A stretch of DNA of 64,000 nt, taken from positions 22,963 through 86,962 of the forward strand of contig CACYME010000006.1 in assembly GCA_902775475.1 (NCBI GenBank), in the 5' to 3' direction. The notes under the pieces were generated by a model. It was given only the letters and a program-made list of their open reading frames with translations, did not search any database and was not told where the DNA came from. Positions 53,580 to 61,780 of the stretch are shown here, in pieces (position 1 is the stretch's first letter; every line of letters starts with the position of its first letter). This stretch comes from an uncultured Prevotellaceae bacterium. Lineage in GTDB: Bacteria; Bacteroidota; Bacteroidia; Bacteroidales; Bacteroidaceae. Both the position numbers and the translations under genes were made by a program.

Positions 53580-54380
53580 GTGAAAATAAAGCAAGTGCTG
53601 GAGGCCCTTGAGAGATTCGCGCCCCTGCCGCTGCAGGAAAGCTGGGACAATGCTGGCTTGCAGATTGGGTTGACAGAGGCGGAGGTTTCAGGGGCATTAT
53701 TGTGTCTGGATGTGACCGAACGGGTTGTCGACGAGGCCGCCCGGCGGGGCTGCAACCTGGTGGTGAGCCACCACCCGCTGCTGTTCCGGGGACTGAAGCA
53801 GGTGAGCGACCTGACCGACGTGCAGCGCACGGTGAGGCGGGCCCTGAAAGAGGACATCGCCGTGGTGTCGATGCACACCAATCTGGACAATGCCCACGAG
53901 GGCGTGAACTGGCAGATAGCCAAGCGACTCTGCCCCTCCGGTTCGGCCGAAAAAGACGGTGCAGCGGTCATCGAGGAAATGGGACCCGACGGGAAACCCG
54001 GCCAGTGGGTGATGCTGACGCTGGCGGAGCCGATGGAGGCCCGGCAGTTTGTGGAGCATGTGAAGACGCGCCTGCAGGCACAGAGCGCCATGTGCAACGA
54101 GCTGTTGCAGAGGCCAATACGCCGCGTGGCCATCTGTGGTGGAGCGGGTGACTTCCTGCTCGACGAGGTCATCGCCAAAGGGGCCGACGCCTTCCTGACC
54201 GGCGAGATGCACTACCACCAGTACTTCGGCCATGAGCAGCAAATACAGCTCTGCGTGGTGGGCCACTACGAGAGCGAGCACTCGACGAAAGAGCTGCTGC
54301 GCGACATCATCGAGCGCGAGTGCCCAGGTGTGAACTGCCTGCTCTGCGAGACGGATACGAATCCAATTAAATATTTATAA
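53580..54380 (+). CDS. Nif3-like dinuclear metal centre hexameric protein
   Basis: The 266-residue protein belongs to the NIF3/YbgI family (GTP cyclohydrolase I type 2 homologues). Metal-site motifs are present: SWDNAGLQIG, SHHPLLFRG, MHTNLDNAHEG, GEMHYHQY and GHYESE. The start is GTG (53580), giving VKIKQVLEALERFAPLPLQESWD, which aligns with the usual family start. The cellular role is not firmly known. It directly precedes the zinc-ribbon gene (46 bp), a pairing common in Bacteroidota. Confidence 0.93.
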   Translation: MKIKQVLEALERFAPLPLQESWDNAGLQIGLTEAEVSGALLCLDVTERVVDEAARRGCNLVVSHHPLLFRGLKQVSDLTDVQRTVRRALKEDIAVVSMHTNLDNAHEGVNWQIAKRLCPSGSAEKDGAAVIEEMGPDGKPGQWVMLTLAEPMEARQFVEHVKTRLQAQSAMCNELLQRPIRRVAICGGAGDFLLDEVIAKGADAFLTGEMHYHQYFGHEQQIQLCVVGHYESEHSTKELLRDIIERECPGVNCLLCETDTNPIKYL

Positions 54381-54426
54381 CTGTATGGAGTTAATCCACT
54401 CTAACTCCCCCAAAAAGAAAAGAACC

Positions 54427-55293
54427 ATGGCAAAGAAAGATCCTACAGACCTGTCGGTAGAAGAGAAGCTGAAGACGCTCTTCCAGTTGCAGACGGCCCT
54501 GTCGGCCATCGACGAGAAGAAAGCCCTGCGTGGCGAGTTGCCCCTGGAGGTGGAAGACCTGGAGGCCGAGATAGAAGGCCTCTCAACCCGCATCGACCGC
54601 ATCAAGGCCGAGATTGGCGAGTTTGAGCGCGCCATCTCGCAGAAACGAGGCGAAATCATTGAGAGCCAGCAGAGTGTGGAACGCTACAAACAGCAGCTGA
54701 ACGAGGTGAGGAACAACCGCGAGTTCGACACGCTGTCGAAGGAAATAGAGTTCCAGACGCTGGAGATTGAGCTGTGCAACAAGAAAATAAACGAGGCCAA
54801 GCGCCGCATCGACGAGAAGAACGTGGAGCTGGACGGCAGCGCTGCCGTGCTCGAAGAGAAGGAGGGCGACCTGGAGCTGAAGAAGAGCGAGCTGGACGAG
54901 ATTATCGAAGAGACGCGCACCGAGGAGGAGAAGCTGCGCGACAAGGCTCACGACCTGGAGGCCAAGATTGAGCCGCGCCTGCTGACGAGCTTCAAGCGCA
55001 TCCGCAAGAACGCCCGCAACGGCCTGGGCATCGTGTACGTGCAGCGTGATGCCTGCGGAGGCTGCTTCAACAAGATTCCGCCCCAGCGCCAGCTCGACAT
55101 CAAGATGCACAAGAAAATCATCGTCTGCGAATATTGCGGACGTATCCTCATCGACCCCGAACTGGCCGGCGTGAAGACCGAGAAGCCCGTTGTGGCTGAG
55201 GAGAAGAAGACCACGCGTCGCCGCGCATCGGGAGTCAGCGTGAAGCGTTCTTCGAACTCGAAGAAGGCCACCGATGCCAACGATATGGCATAG
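54427..55293 (+). CDS. coiled-coil protein with C4-type zinc ribbon
   Basis: The ATG at 54427 (MAKKDPTDLSVEEKLK) gives 288 residues; an upstream ATG at 54385 would add 14 residues. A long coiled coil (about 20-190) precedes a zinc ribbon, CGGCFNKIPPQRQ...CEYCGRIL, with the usual four cysteines. The tail is basic and Lys/Arg-rich. The family is widespread in bacteria. It is often called a nucleic-acid-binding protein, but its function is not established. It is likely co-transcribed with the Nif3-like gene. Confidence 0.9.
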   Translation: MAKKDPTDLSVEEKLKTLFQLQTALSAIDEKKALRGELPLEVEDLEAEIEGLSTRIDRIKAEIGEFERAISQKRGEIIESQQSVERYKQQLNEVRNNREFDTLSKEIEFQTLEIELCNKKINEAKRRIDEKNVELDGSAAVLEEKEGDLELKKSELDEIIEETRTEEEKLRDKAHDLEAKIEPRLLTSFKRIRKNARNGLGIVYVQRDACGGCFNKIPPQRQLDIKMHKKIIVCEYCGRILIDPELAGVKTEKPVVAEEKKTTRRRASGVSVKRSSNSKKATDANDMA

Positions 55294-55307
55294 AAGCGGG
55301 CAGAGGC

Positions 55308-55405
55308 GGGCTTCGCCCTAAATGATAAATGATAAATAATAAATGGCTGCGCTTATGTCGCTGCTATCATTTATTATTTATCATTTATCATTTAGGCCGA
55401 AGGCC
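55308..55405. repeat. heptamer-repeat element with GC hairpins at both ends
   Basis: GGGCTTCGCCC (55308-55318) is followed by TAAATGA heptamers (55319-55346). A short centre precedes the inverted TCATTTA heptamers (about 55366-55394), and then GGCCGAAGGCC (55395-55405). The whole is an imperfect palindrome of about 98 bp. It lies between the zinc-ribbon gene and the convergent HsdR-N-like gene. The last codons and stop of the latter are taken from the element. It could also act as a bidirectional terminator. Confidence 0.85.
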
Positions 55406-55845
55406 GCAGAATAGTCGGGAATGTCGGGCAGGAACTCATAGCTGTGGCGGGCATAGTCCATGCGGCAGCAGTAGTGGTGAAGGCCATTGGAGACCACGAG
55501 ATAGTCGACGTGGAGCAGCATGTTGTAGACTACAATCTGGTCGAAGACACGCTGCGTGATGGTTACGCTGGGTGCCTTATATTCAATAATCATCTGAGGC
55601 TGGAGTGCGGTGTTGTAGAGCACCGTGTCGCAGCGCAGGCGCTTCTCGCCCACACGAAGCTCCATCTCGTTGGCCAGCAGACCTTTAGGATAGCCCTTGT
55701 GCTCCACGAGGAAATGGACGAAATGCTGGCGCACCCACTCTTCGGGCGTCAGCGTCACGAAGCGCTGGCGCAGGAAGTCGAACACCTCGCGCCGACCCTG
55801 ATGCTGGCGCAGGCTGATGTCGAAGGAGGGCAGGTTTATTTCCAT
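55381..55845 (-). CDS. stand-alone HsdR N-terminal-like (PD-(D/E)XK) protein
   Basis: I chose the ATG giving MEINLPSFDISLRQ (154 residues); a frame from 55953 would run through the promoter. The type I restriction HSDR_N fold is suggested by VRQHFVHFL, LRCDTVLYN and QMIIEYKAP, the last two giving the D and E-x-K residues. It has no helicase domain and no methylase neighbour, as is usual for this Bacteroidota family. The C-terminal GLNDK is encoded by the heptamer element. Role unknown; the nuclease assignment is inference. Confidence 0.8.
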   Translation of the reverse strand: MEINLPSFDISLRQHQGRREVFDFLRQRFVTLTPEEWVRQHFVHFLVEHKGYPKGLLANEMELRVGEKRLRCDTVLYNTALQPQMIIEYKAPSVTITQRVFDQIVVYNMLLHVDYLVVSNGLHHYCCRMDYARHSYEFLPDIPDYSAAFGLNDK

Positions 55846-55937
55846 CTGAAGTTTGGCTTTTCTCTTTTTTTTCGTGCTCCAGGCTGGCGGCAGAGGAGCT
55901 TTCGCCTGGAAAAGCGGAAAGAAAAACAGGTTTTCCT

Positions 55938-55982
55938 TTTGCTTTTCGCTCACTTATTCGTACCTTTGCACGTGCAAAGATA
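55938..55982. promoter_or_regulatory. palindromic divergent promoter pair (holA and HsdR-N-like gene)
   Basis: Rightwards: TTTG (55938-55941), 19 bp, TACCTTTG (55961-55968). Leftwards: TATCTTTG on the minus strand (55982-55975). The two -7 boxes are mirror images separated by only 6 bp (CACGTG), making a 22-bp palindrome with one mismatch pair. The two transcripts cannot start independently here. The rightward half is nearly identical to the promoter at 12199-12229. Confidence 0.75.
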
Positions 55983-56003
55983 CAAAATATCTTTCAAAAA
56001 CAA

Positions 56004-57032
56004 ATGGCAGAAACGAAAAATGTGACTTTCACAAGCATCATGCGCGAACTGGAGGCAGGAAAATACCGTCCGGTGTACTATTTGCATGGCGACGAGTCGT
56101 ACTTCATCGACAAAATTTGCGACTATATTGCGGAACATGCACTTGCCCCCGAGGAGCGTGACTTCAACCAGACCATCTTCTTTGGCAGCGATGTGACAGC
56201 ATCGCAGGTAGCCGACGCCGCCAGGCGCTACCCCATGATGGCCGAGCGACAGGTGGTCATCGTGAAAGAGGCTCAGAACATCAAGCAGACCGACGCGCTG
56301 GAGAAATACATGAAACAGCCGCTGAAAAGCACCGTGCTCGTGATGTGCCATAAGAACGGTAAGCTCGACGGCAGGAAGCGAGAGTACAAGAAGGCCATTG
56401 AGCAGGCTGGCGTTATCTTCGAGAGCATGAAGCTGAAGGACAGCAGGCTGCCGGAGTTCATCGAGGACTACTTGAACAAGCGCGAGGTGAGCATCGACCA
56501 GAAATCGACACAGCTCATCGCCGACCACATTGGCAGCGACTTGAGCCGACTCACCAGCGAGCTCGACAAGGTGCTCATCTCGTTGCCGGCCAACGACAGG
56601 AGGGTGACGCCGCAGGTGGTGGAAGACCAGATAGGGGTGAGCAAGGATTTTAACGGTTTTGAACTGAAGGATGCCATCGTTAATCGGAACGTTTTTAAGG
56701 CAAATCAAATTGTGAAATATTTTGACAAAAATCCTAAGGCTGGTAGCATCTACTCCTTCCTCCCGTTGCTCTTTAATTACTTCCAAAACTTAATGATTGC
56801 CTATTACGCTCCGCAGAAAAATAGTAAGGAGAGCATCGCACAGTGGCTCGAAATGAAGTCGTCGTGGGGAGCAATTGACTACATGACGGGCATGCGAAAT
56901 TATACTGCTGTGAAAGTGCTGCAAATTATCGGAAAAATACGCGAAATTGATGCCAAAAGTAAGGGGTTGGACAACCCAAACACCCCTCCGGGCGAGCTGA
57001 TGAAGGAGCTTATTTTCTTCATTTTGCACTGA
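56004..57032 (+). CDS. holA: DNA polymerase III delta subunit
   Basis: The 342-residue clamp-loader subunit opens the beta sliding clamp as part of the DNA polymerase III holoenzyme. Family features are YRPVYYLHGDESYFIDKI near the N-terminus, the AAA+-like domain without a full Walker A, and YSFLPLLFNYFQNLMIAYYA in the C-terminal helical domain. Length is normal. Base composition turns more AT-rich near the 3' end, as in the following region. It is followed by a terminator. Confidence 0.92.
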   Translation: MAETKNVTFTSIMRELEAGKYRPVYYLHGDESYFIDKICDYIAEHALAPEERDFNQTIFFGSDVTASQVADAARRYPMMAERQVVIVKEAQNIKQTDALEKYMKQPLKSTVLVMCHKNGKLDGRKREYKKAIEQAGVIFESMKLKDSRLPEFIEDYLNKREVSIDQKSTQLIADHIGSDLSRLTSELDKVLISLPANDRRVTPQVVEDQIGVSKDFNGFELKDAIVNRNVFKANQIVKYFDKNPKAGSIYSFLPLLFNYFQNLMIAYYAPQKNSKESIAQWLEMKSSWGAIDYMTGMRNYTAVKVLQIIGKIREIDAKSKGLDNPNTPPGELMKELIFFILH

Positions 57033-57068
57033 TTTTCCCCTTTTTTGCCCCAATTTTTTTCTAGAATG

Positions 57069-57093
57069 AGCACTCGCCAGGAGTGCTTTTTTT
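57069..57093 (+). terminator. holA terminator
   Basis: AGCACTC (57069-57075) and GAGTGCT (57081-57087) form a 7-bp stem followed by a T run to 57093, 37 nt after the holA stop. Confidence 0.8.
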
Positions 57094-57722
57094 GACCCCA
57101 AAAGCCCATCGGCAAAGGTGTTTCGAGAGAAATAACCCCCTCCAAAACTCGAGAATTTTGAAATTGAAAGTCCGTCGTCCAGAATTTTTAAATTTTGGCC
57201 GTTTTTCGATTTTTCACCCTCAAAAAATTTAGTGTTAGCATTTGTTTGCATTTTGTTTTGTGAAATTTGCAAAAATAAATATTGCGGTTTTGTTGATAAT
57301 TCGCATTTACAAATGTATATGAAACGCAAAACTAAAAGCAATTAAGCGATTCAAATAGTTGAATATTCAAATTTTAATTTGTGATTCAAAATAGTAAATT
57401 TATGATTATACAAAACGGTTATTTATTATGTAAATATTTGAAACTCATGCAAATATATTTGTTTGTAAAAGCAATTCGAAAAGAATGATCTCCTCAAGGA
57501 GCTAAAAGATAGAGATTTTGGCAGTTTTTATGTCTATATAGGTCAAATATCTATTTATCAATCATATATTTAGCAGATAATGCTCTTACAAACATTAACA
57601 TGCTTAACGAAACCGTATTTTATATTTACAAACATAAACTAAGAAAACTCACAATTTATAATAGTGATTTATAAATTCAAAATTAAAAATTCGAACTTTA
57701 ACCATGCAAATTTTTCTTTGAA
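57094..57722. other. AT-rich non-coding stretch
   Basis: This stretch is far richer in A and T than the rest of the window and has no credible gene on either strand. It contains many TTTAAAT- and AAATTT-like words and no clear repeat. It could be an old integration scar, a nucleoid-protein-bound region or a long control region for the following regulator gene. Confidence 0.6.
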
Positions 57723-57726
57723 TTTG

Positions 57727-57757
57727 TTGCGCATGTCAAAAAAATGTTTTATCTTTG
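57727..57757 (+). promoter_or_regulatory. promoter of the XRE-type regulator
   Basis: TTG (57727-57729), 20 bp, then TATCTTTG (57750-57757) matches the consensus. It lies 52 nt before the ATG at 57810. Confidence 0.7.
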
Positions 57758-57809
57758 TAAACTCAAAGAAAAACGCCCCAAAAGGGCCCCAAAACCTACT
57801 TAAGCAACA

Positions 57810-58307
57810 ATGAAGGATAGAATCAGGCAGATTATGGAGTCTCAGCACATGACCCAACAAGTGTTCGCTGAGTTCATCGGAACGACCCCCGCCACCCTGA
57901 GTGGCATCTTCAATGATCGCACTCGCCCTACTCTGAATATCGTAGAGATGATCAAGAAGAAGATTCCTGACATCAGTACCGACTGGTTGATGTTCGGTAC
58001 GGGTAGCATGTACCAGCAGACTGGAGACCCTCAGAGGCCCGTCAACGGAGCTGACATAGCCACCAATACGGGAGGGAATTTTTCGGAGCCTATGATAGAC
58101 TTCGGCTCCCCTCTTCCACCCAATGCTGCGACGAACGCAAAAGTGCAGATGCAGCAGCAGGTCGTTCATAATGGTGTTAGAATGACACCGTTAAATTATG
58201 CTTGCGACGATTTGAAAAATATTGACAAAATGAAGCGAAGAGTGACTGAAATCCGGGTTTACTATGACGATCAAACGTGGGAAAGCTTCACCCCTTCCAA
58301 AAAGTAG
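57810..58307 (+). CDS. XRE-family helix-turn-helix regulator
   Basis: The 165-residue protein has an N-terminal HTH (about 1-65): MKDRIRQIMESQHMTQQVFAEFIGTTPATLSGI, where TQQVFAEFIGTTPATLSGI supplies the two helices. It continues with DWLMFGTGSMY, typical of Bacteroidota XRE proteins. The middle (about 70-125) is low complexity, and the C-terminus (RRVTEIRVYYDDQTWESFTP) is a short conserved tail. It is isolated, with no toxin, phage or transport gene beside it. Target unknown. Confidence 0.85.
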   Translation: MKDRIRQIMESQHMTQQVFAEFIGTTPATLSGIFNDRTRPTLNIVEMIKKKIPDISTDWLMFGTGSMYQQTGDPQRPVNGADIATNTGGNFSEPMIDFGSPLPPNAATNAKVQMQQQVVHNGVRMTPLNYACDDLKNIDKMKRRVTEIRVYYDDQTWESFTPSKK

Positions 58308-58312
58308 ACTTA

Positions 58313-58352
58313 TCTCGCTTGAAATAGCTGTTTTCTCGCTTGAAATAGCTGT
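58313..58352 (+). repeat. 19-bp direct repeat after the regulator gene
   Basis: TCTCGCTTGAAATAGCTGT occurs exactly at 58313-58331 and 58334-58352. It starts 5 nt after the regulator stop codon. The pair might be operator-like or neutral. Confidence 0.75.
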
Positions 58353-58379
58353 ACATTTCCGCCCAGAAGACATAAGAAA

Positions 58380-58418
58380 GCCTCGCAAGTCGGAATCAAC
58401 TGATTTGCGAGGCTTTTT
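58380..58418 (+). terminator. terminator of the regulator gene
   Basis: GCCTCGCAA (58380-58388) pairs exactly with TTGCGAGGC (58405-58413) and is followed by TTTTT. The remaining gap to 58710 has no gene; it contains several TTTTAGGC words around 58545-58600. Confidence 0.88.
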
Positions 58419-58710
58419 GTCGTCAAAATCATTCTAAATTAAGACGTGTGCGGCTTTCACCTATGCTTAAGCGGCAATCTTGTATGCCTGCCGTGTCTTG
58501 AAGGCTGTATAGACTGCTTTTATGCTTTATGGAGGTGTTTCAGGGTCATTTTAGGCGTTTTTTAGGCACTATGGGGGCCTTTTTGGCGCGTTTTAGGCAT
58601 TATTCCACAAGGATTGTAATTAGTGGCTTCATTCCCTCTGAAAATCGTTAAGGAGCGTTTCCCCTAAAAACGATATAGAGGTATTATTCTCTATAAGAGT
58701 AACAAGGACG

Positions 58711-60768
58711 TTATTCTGCAGGGGTGATGCTGATGTGCTTAACGCGCTCGCCAGGCGTCTTGTCGCCCTCACGAGGCATGTAGACGGGTGCGTCAGCCTG
58801 CCAGGGCAGAATGCGTAGCTCCAGCTCGTTACAGCCCTCTGGTAGACGCCACAGACCATAGAGGAATGGTCGACCATACTGGAAGTTGTCGGCTATAAGT
58901 TTACCCTGGGCGTAGAGGCGAGCACAATCGCCCTGATACTCGACGCTTAAGAGAACATGCGCACGTGCTGAGTGCTCTGTAAGCAGCTTTATGCGGTAAA
59001 TGGCGGCCTGCTGCCAGTCTTCTTCCGATGGTGCTTCAGCCACCTTGGCCTTGCCTTTTACTATCGTGCGCAATGGCCCTGGCTCCTTTATCTTTTGGCA
59101 TTCAACAATGATGGCCTCGTCGGTGTGGGCAGTTTTGCTGAGCCCCAGATGCTCTGCATCCTCCTGCGTCAGCAGGAACACGTTATCGTAAATTGCTGTG
59201 TCTGTGCCCTTGGGCTTTACGTTTCTGAGTGTTTTGCCGTTTTGCAGGGCGATGGTGGTGGGAATGCCCTTCACCTGCATCAGGTAGATATTGCCGTCTC
59301 GCTTGGCCACAAGCTGTGCTGTAGCATAGCGTATGCCATCGATGTTGACGGGGAATATGGCCATTGTCCCGGCTGGAATGGTCAGACGGGGTAATGTCAC
59401 ACCACAGGCGTTCAGCTCTACGTTCTTCTTAGCAGAAAGGCTCTGCAGACGTTCATAATTGTTGATGAATATAAAGCCGGGGGCTCCTCTCGTTCTATCT
59501 GAAAGAGAAGCAGAGCGGACGGCCCATCGCAGAGCGCCGTCCTCGCCTTTTTTCAGGTCCTGTTTGGCTGGGAACGAGGCTTCCATTGTGGCCAGCAGCT
59601 CGCCATAGTCCTGCATGAAGAGGTGCAGAGGCCGCAGTCGATAATACTGCGGATAAGTCTGTCCGAACTCTCCCAGGGGCGCCTGAAAGTCGTATGTCAG
59701 CACAGGCAAGTCGTTGTTGGCAGTGCCCAGCGTGCGTTGCGTCTCGTTCAGCGTGATGCCGGTGCTGCTCTCTGGGTTAGTGCCTCCGTGGTACATGTAG
59801 TAGCCCAGCAGATTCGAGCCTGAGCCCAGCTTCACCAGTGCCATCGAGTAGGCATCGTCGGGGTAGATATAGGGCCGGCGGTGATAGGCCGTGGCCATGC
59901 CACCCCCCAGCTCACACGTGAAGTAAGGGTAGTCTTCGTCGCCCTTGTTCACCTTCTCTTCCTGCTTACCCAGCAGGTCGGTGCCAATGGCTGTCGACGA
60001 ACGGAAAGCCTTGAAATTGAATGCTTTATAGAAATTTCCGATACATTCTTTCGTTTCCTTCTCCCAGAATCCGTCGGCATAGTCGCCGTAGAGGGGGAGC
60101 ATCTCGCCGAAGGGTACGGGCTTCGACAGCTCTGGCCATCCCGTTCGGGTGTAGAAAGGCAGGTCGAAGCCGATGTCCAGCGCATTTCGCTTCAGCGCCA
60201 TCAGATAGTCGCCAGAACCGCGATATTCATTGTCGAACTGACAGGCCATGATGGGCCCGCCGTCCTTCCACTGCAAGCCGATGACCTGCGAATATATTTG
60301 TCGGTAGAGCTTGTCTACATAGTGCATGAACGTGGCATCCTGCGAGCGCAGCTTGCATCCTTTGGCAAACATCCAGTCGGGAATGCCACCGTTCCTCACC
60401 TCGCCATGACAGAAGGGGCCAATGCGGAGCACCACGGGCATCTCCTGCTCCTTGCATACCTCGAGGAAGCGGCGCAGGTCGCGCTGGCCGTCCCACCGGA
60501 AGATGCCCTCCTGCTCCTCCACGTGGTTCCAGAACACGTAGGTGGCAACGATGGTCACGCCGCCCTCCTTCATCTTCCTCACCTCGTCGGCCCATTCGTT
60601 GGCAGGAATGCGCGAATAGTGCACCTCACCCATCACGGGGCACACGCGGTGCCCATCGATGAGCAGGCTATAGCGGTCCCACGCCACCTCCTTGCCAAAG
60701 TCAGCGGCCAGTATCGCCAGGCATTCCAGGACCATCAAGGCCAGGCAGATTATATATTTATTGAACAT
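58711..60768 (-). CDS. secreted GH35 beta-galactosidase
   Basis: The 685-residue protein has a signal peptide (about 1-21). A GH35 TIM barrel follows: LLIDGHRVCPVMGEVHYSRIP, TYVFWNHVEEQEGIFRWDG, LRIGPFCHGEVRNGGIP, the acid/base glutamate in CQFDNEYRG, and the nucleophile glutamate in FTCELGGGM. HGGTNPES also fits the family. The C-terminal part (about 400-685) contains beta-sandwich domains. It should release terminal beta-galactose from polysaccharide side chains such as pectic galactans, in keeping with the pectinase operon at 12258-24025, but it is transcribed alone. Confidence 0.92.
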   Translation of the reverse strand: MFNKYIICLALMVLECLAILAADFGKEVAWDRYSLLIDGHRVCPVMGEVHYSRIPANEWADEVRKMKEGGVTIVATYVFWNHVEEQEGIFRWDGQRDLRRFLEVCKEQEMPVVLRIGPFCHGEVRNGGIPDWMFAKGCKLRSQDATFMHYVDKLYRQIYSQVIGLQWKDGGPIMACQFDNEYRGSGDYLMALKRNALDIGFDLPFYTRTGWPELSKPVPFGEMLPLYGDYADGFWEKETKECIGNFYKAFNFKAFRSSTAIGTDLLGKQEEKVNKGDEDYPYFTCELGGGMATAYHRRPYIYPDDAYSMALVKLGSGSNLLGYYMYHGGTNPESSTGITLNETQRTLGTANNDLPVLTYDFQAPLGEFGQTYPQYYRLRPLHLFMQDYGELLATMEASFPAKQDLKKGEDGALRWAVRSASLSDRTRGAPGFIFINNYERLQSLSAKKNVELNACGVTLPRLTIPAGTMAIFPVNIDGIRYATAQLVAKRDGNIYLMQVKGIPTTIALQNGKTLRNVKPKGTDTAIYDNVFLLTQEDAEHLGLSKTAHTDEAIIVECQKIKEPGPLRTIVKGKAKVAEAPSEEDWQQAAIYRIKLLTEHSARAHVLLSVEYQGDCARLYAQGKLIADNFQYGRPFLYGLWRLPEGCNELELRILPWQADAPVYMPREGDKTPGERVKHISITPAE

Positions 60769-60795
60769 TTATGATCTCAGTAAGGGTTTTGTGTG

Positions 60796-60803
60796 CAAAG
60801 GTA
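60796..60803 (-). promoter_or_regulatory. promoter -7 box of the beta-galactosidase gene
   Basis: On the minus strand TACCTTTG lies about 27 nt before the ATG. A TTGG about 21 bp upstream is a weak -33 candidate. Confidence 0.6.
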
Positions 60804-60922
60804 CGAAAAAAATGGGAGTTTTGACCAATGATTAAAAAGTTTTTTCTGCTCAGAAGGAATAAATAATGTTAACTGCTTCGTATTAACCCCCGACTTCTGC
60901 GGCCAGACTCCTTTCTTTTTCG

Positions 60923-60930
60923 TACCTTTG
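60923..60930 (+). promoter_or_regulatory. promoter -7 box of the pyrK-pyrD operon
   Basis: TACCTTTG lies 25 nt before the ATG at 60956. No convincing -33 TTTG is present at the standard spacing. Confidence 0.6.
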
Positions 60931-60955
60931 CAGCAAGATTAGACCATTTAAGCTT

Positions 60956-61780
60956 ATGGAAAAATATGTACTTGACCTGAAGGTCCTTTCGGTCGAACGT
61001 CTTCACGAGCGCTATGTGCTCATCAAGCTGGGCAGCGACGAGCCGTTGCCGCCCATGGCCCCCGGCCAGTTTGTCGAGGTGCGTGTAGAAGGCTCGCCAC
61101 AGACGTTCCTGCGCCGTCCCATCTCCATCAACTTTGTTGACCGCCAGCGCAACGAGCTCTGGCTGCTTGTGGCCACCGTGGGCGAAGGCACCCGCCACCT
61201 GGCCCGCCTCAGCGAGGGCGACCGCCTGAACTGTCTGCTGCCCTTGGGCAAGGGTTTCTCTGCCGTTCCCGCTGGCCAGCGCCTGCTGCTTGTGGGCGGT
61301 GGCGTGGGCGTGGCCCCGCTGCTCTACCAGGGCGCACTGATGCAGCAGGCAGGAGCAGACGTCACCTTCCTGCTTGGAGCCCGCACCGAGCACGACTTGC
61401 TCATGCTCGACGCCTTCAGCCGTTACGGACGGGTGCTGACCACCACCGAGGACGGTTCTATGGGCGAGCGCGGGTTTGTCACCAACCACTCCCTGCTGTC
61501 GCAGGAGCAGTTCGACCTCATTCAGTGCTGTGGCCCCACGCCGATGATGAAGGCCGTGGCACGCTATGCCCGCCAGACGGGCACGCCCTGCGAGGTGTCG
61601 CTCGAGAACCTGATGGCCTGCGGTCTTGGTGCCTGCCTCTGCTGCGTGGAGAAAGTGTTGAGTAATGAGAGTTTAGTGATGAGTGACGCCACTCACCCAT
61701 CAAAGCTAAGCACTCAGAACGTGTGTGTATGCAAGGAAGGCCCCGTGTTTAATATTGACAGACTATTATGGCAAAGTTAG
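60956..61780 (+). CDS. pyrK: dihydroorotate dehydrogenase electron-transfer subunit with a repeat-encoded insertion
   Basis: The 274-residue FAD/2Fe-2S protein passes electrons from PyrD to [11 protein letters not shown] binds [18 protein letters not shown] binds NAD, and the cluster cysteines lie in [11 protein letters not shown] and CVCKEGPVF. Between them, residues 234-254 are an insertion encoded by heptamer-like repeat DNA (61655-61719). The cysteines are retained, so function is probably preserved with a longer loop at the cluster. The stop overlaps the pyrD start by 13 nt. Confidence 0.93.
   Translation: MEKYVLDLKVLSVERLHERYVLIKLGSDEPLPPMAPGQFVEVRVEGSPQTFLRRPISINFVDRQRNELWLLVATVGEGTRHLARLSEGDRLNCLLPLGKGFSAVPAGQRLLLVGGGVGVAPLLYQGALMQQAGADVTFLLGARTEHDLLMLDAFSRYGRVLTTTEDGSMGERGFVTNHSLLSQEQFDLIQCCGPTPMMKAVARYARQTGTPCEVSLENLMACGLGACLCCVEKVLSNESLVMSDATHPSKLSTQNVCVCKEGPVFNIDRLLWQS
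61655..61719 (+). repeat. heptamer-like inverted repeat inside pyrK
   Basis: Units such as TTGAGTA, ATGAGAG, TTTAGTG and ATGAGTG (period 7) are followed by CACTCACCCATCA and AAGCACTCAG, which form an imperfect inverted repeat with GAGTG/CACTC at the centre. It is read in frame as [21 protein letters not shown]. Confidence 0.75.
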
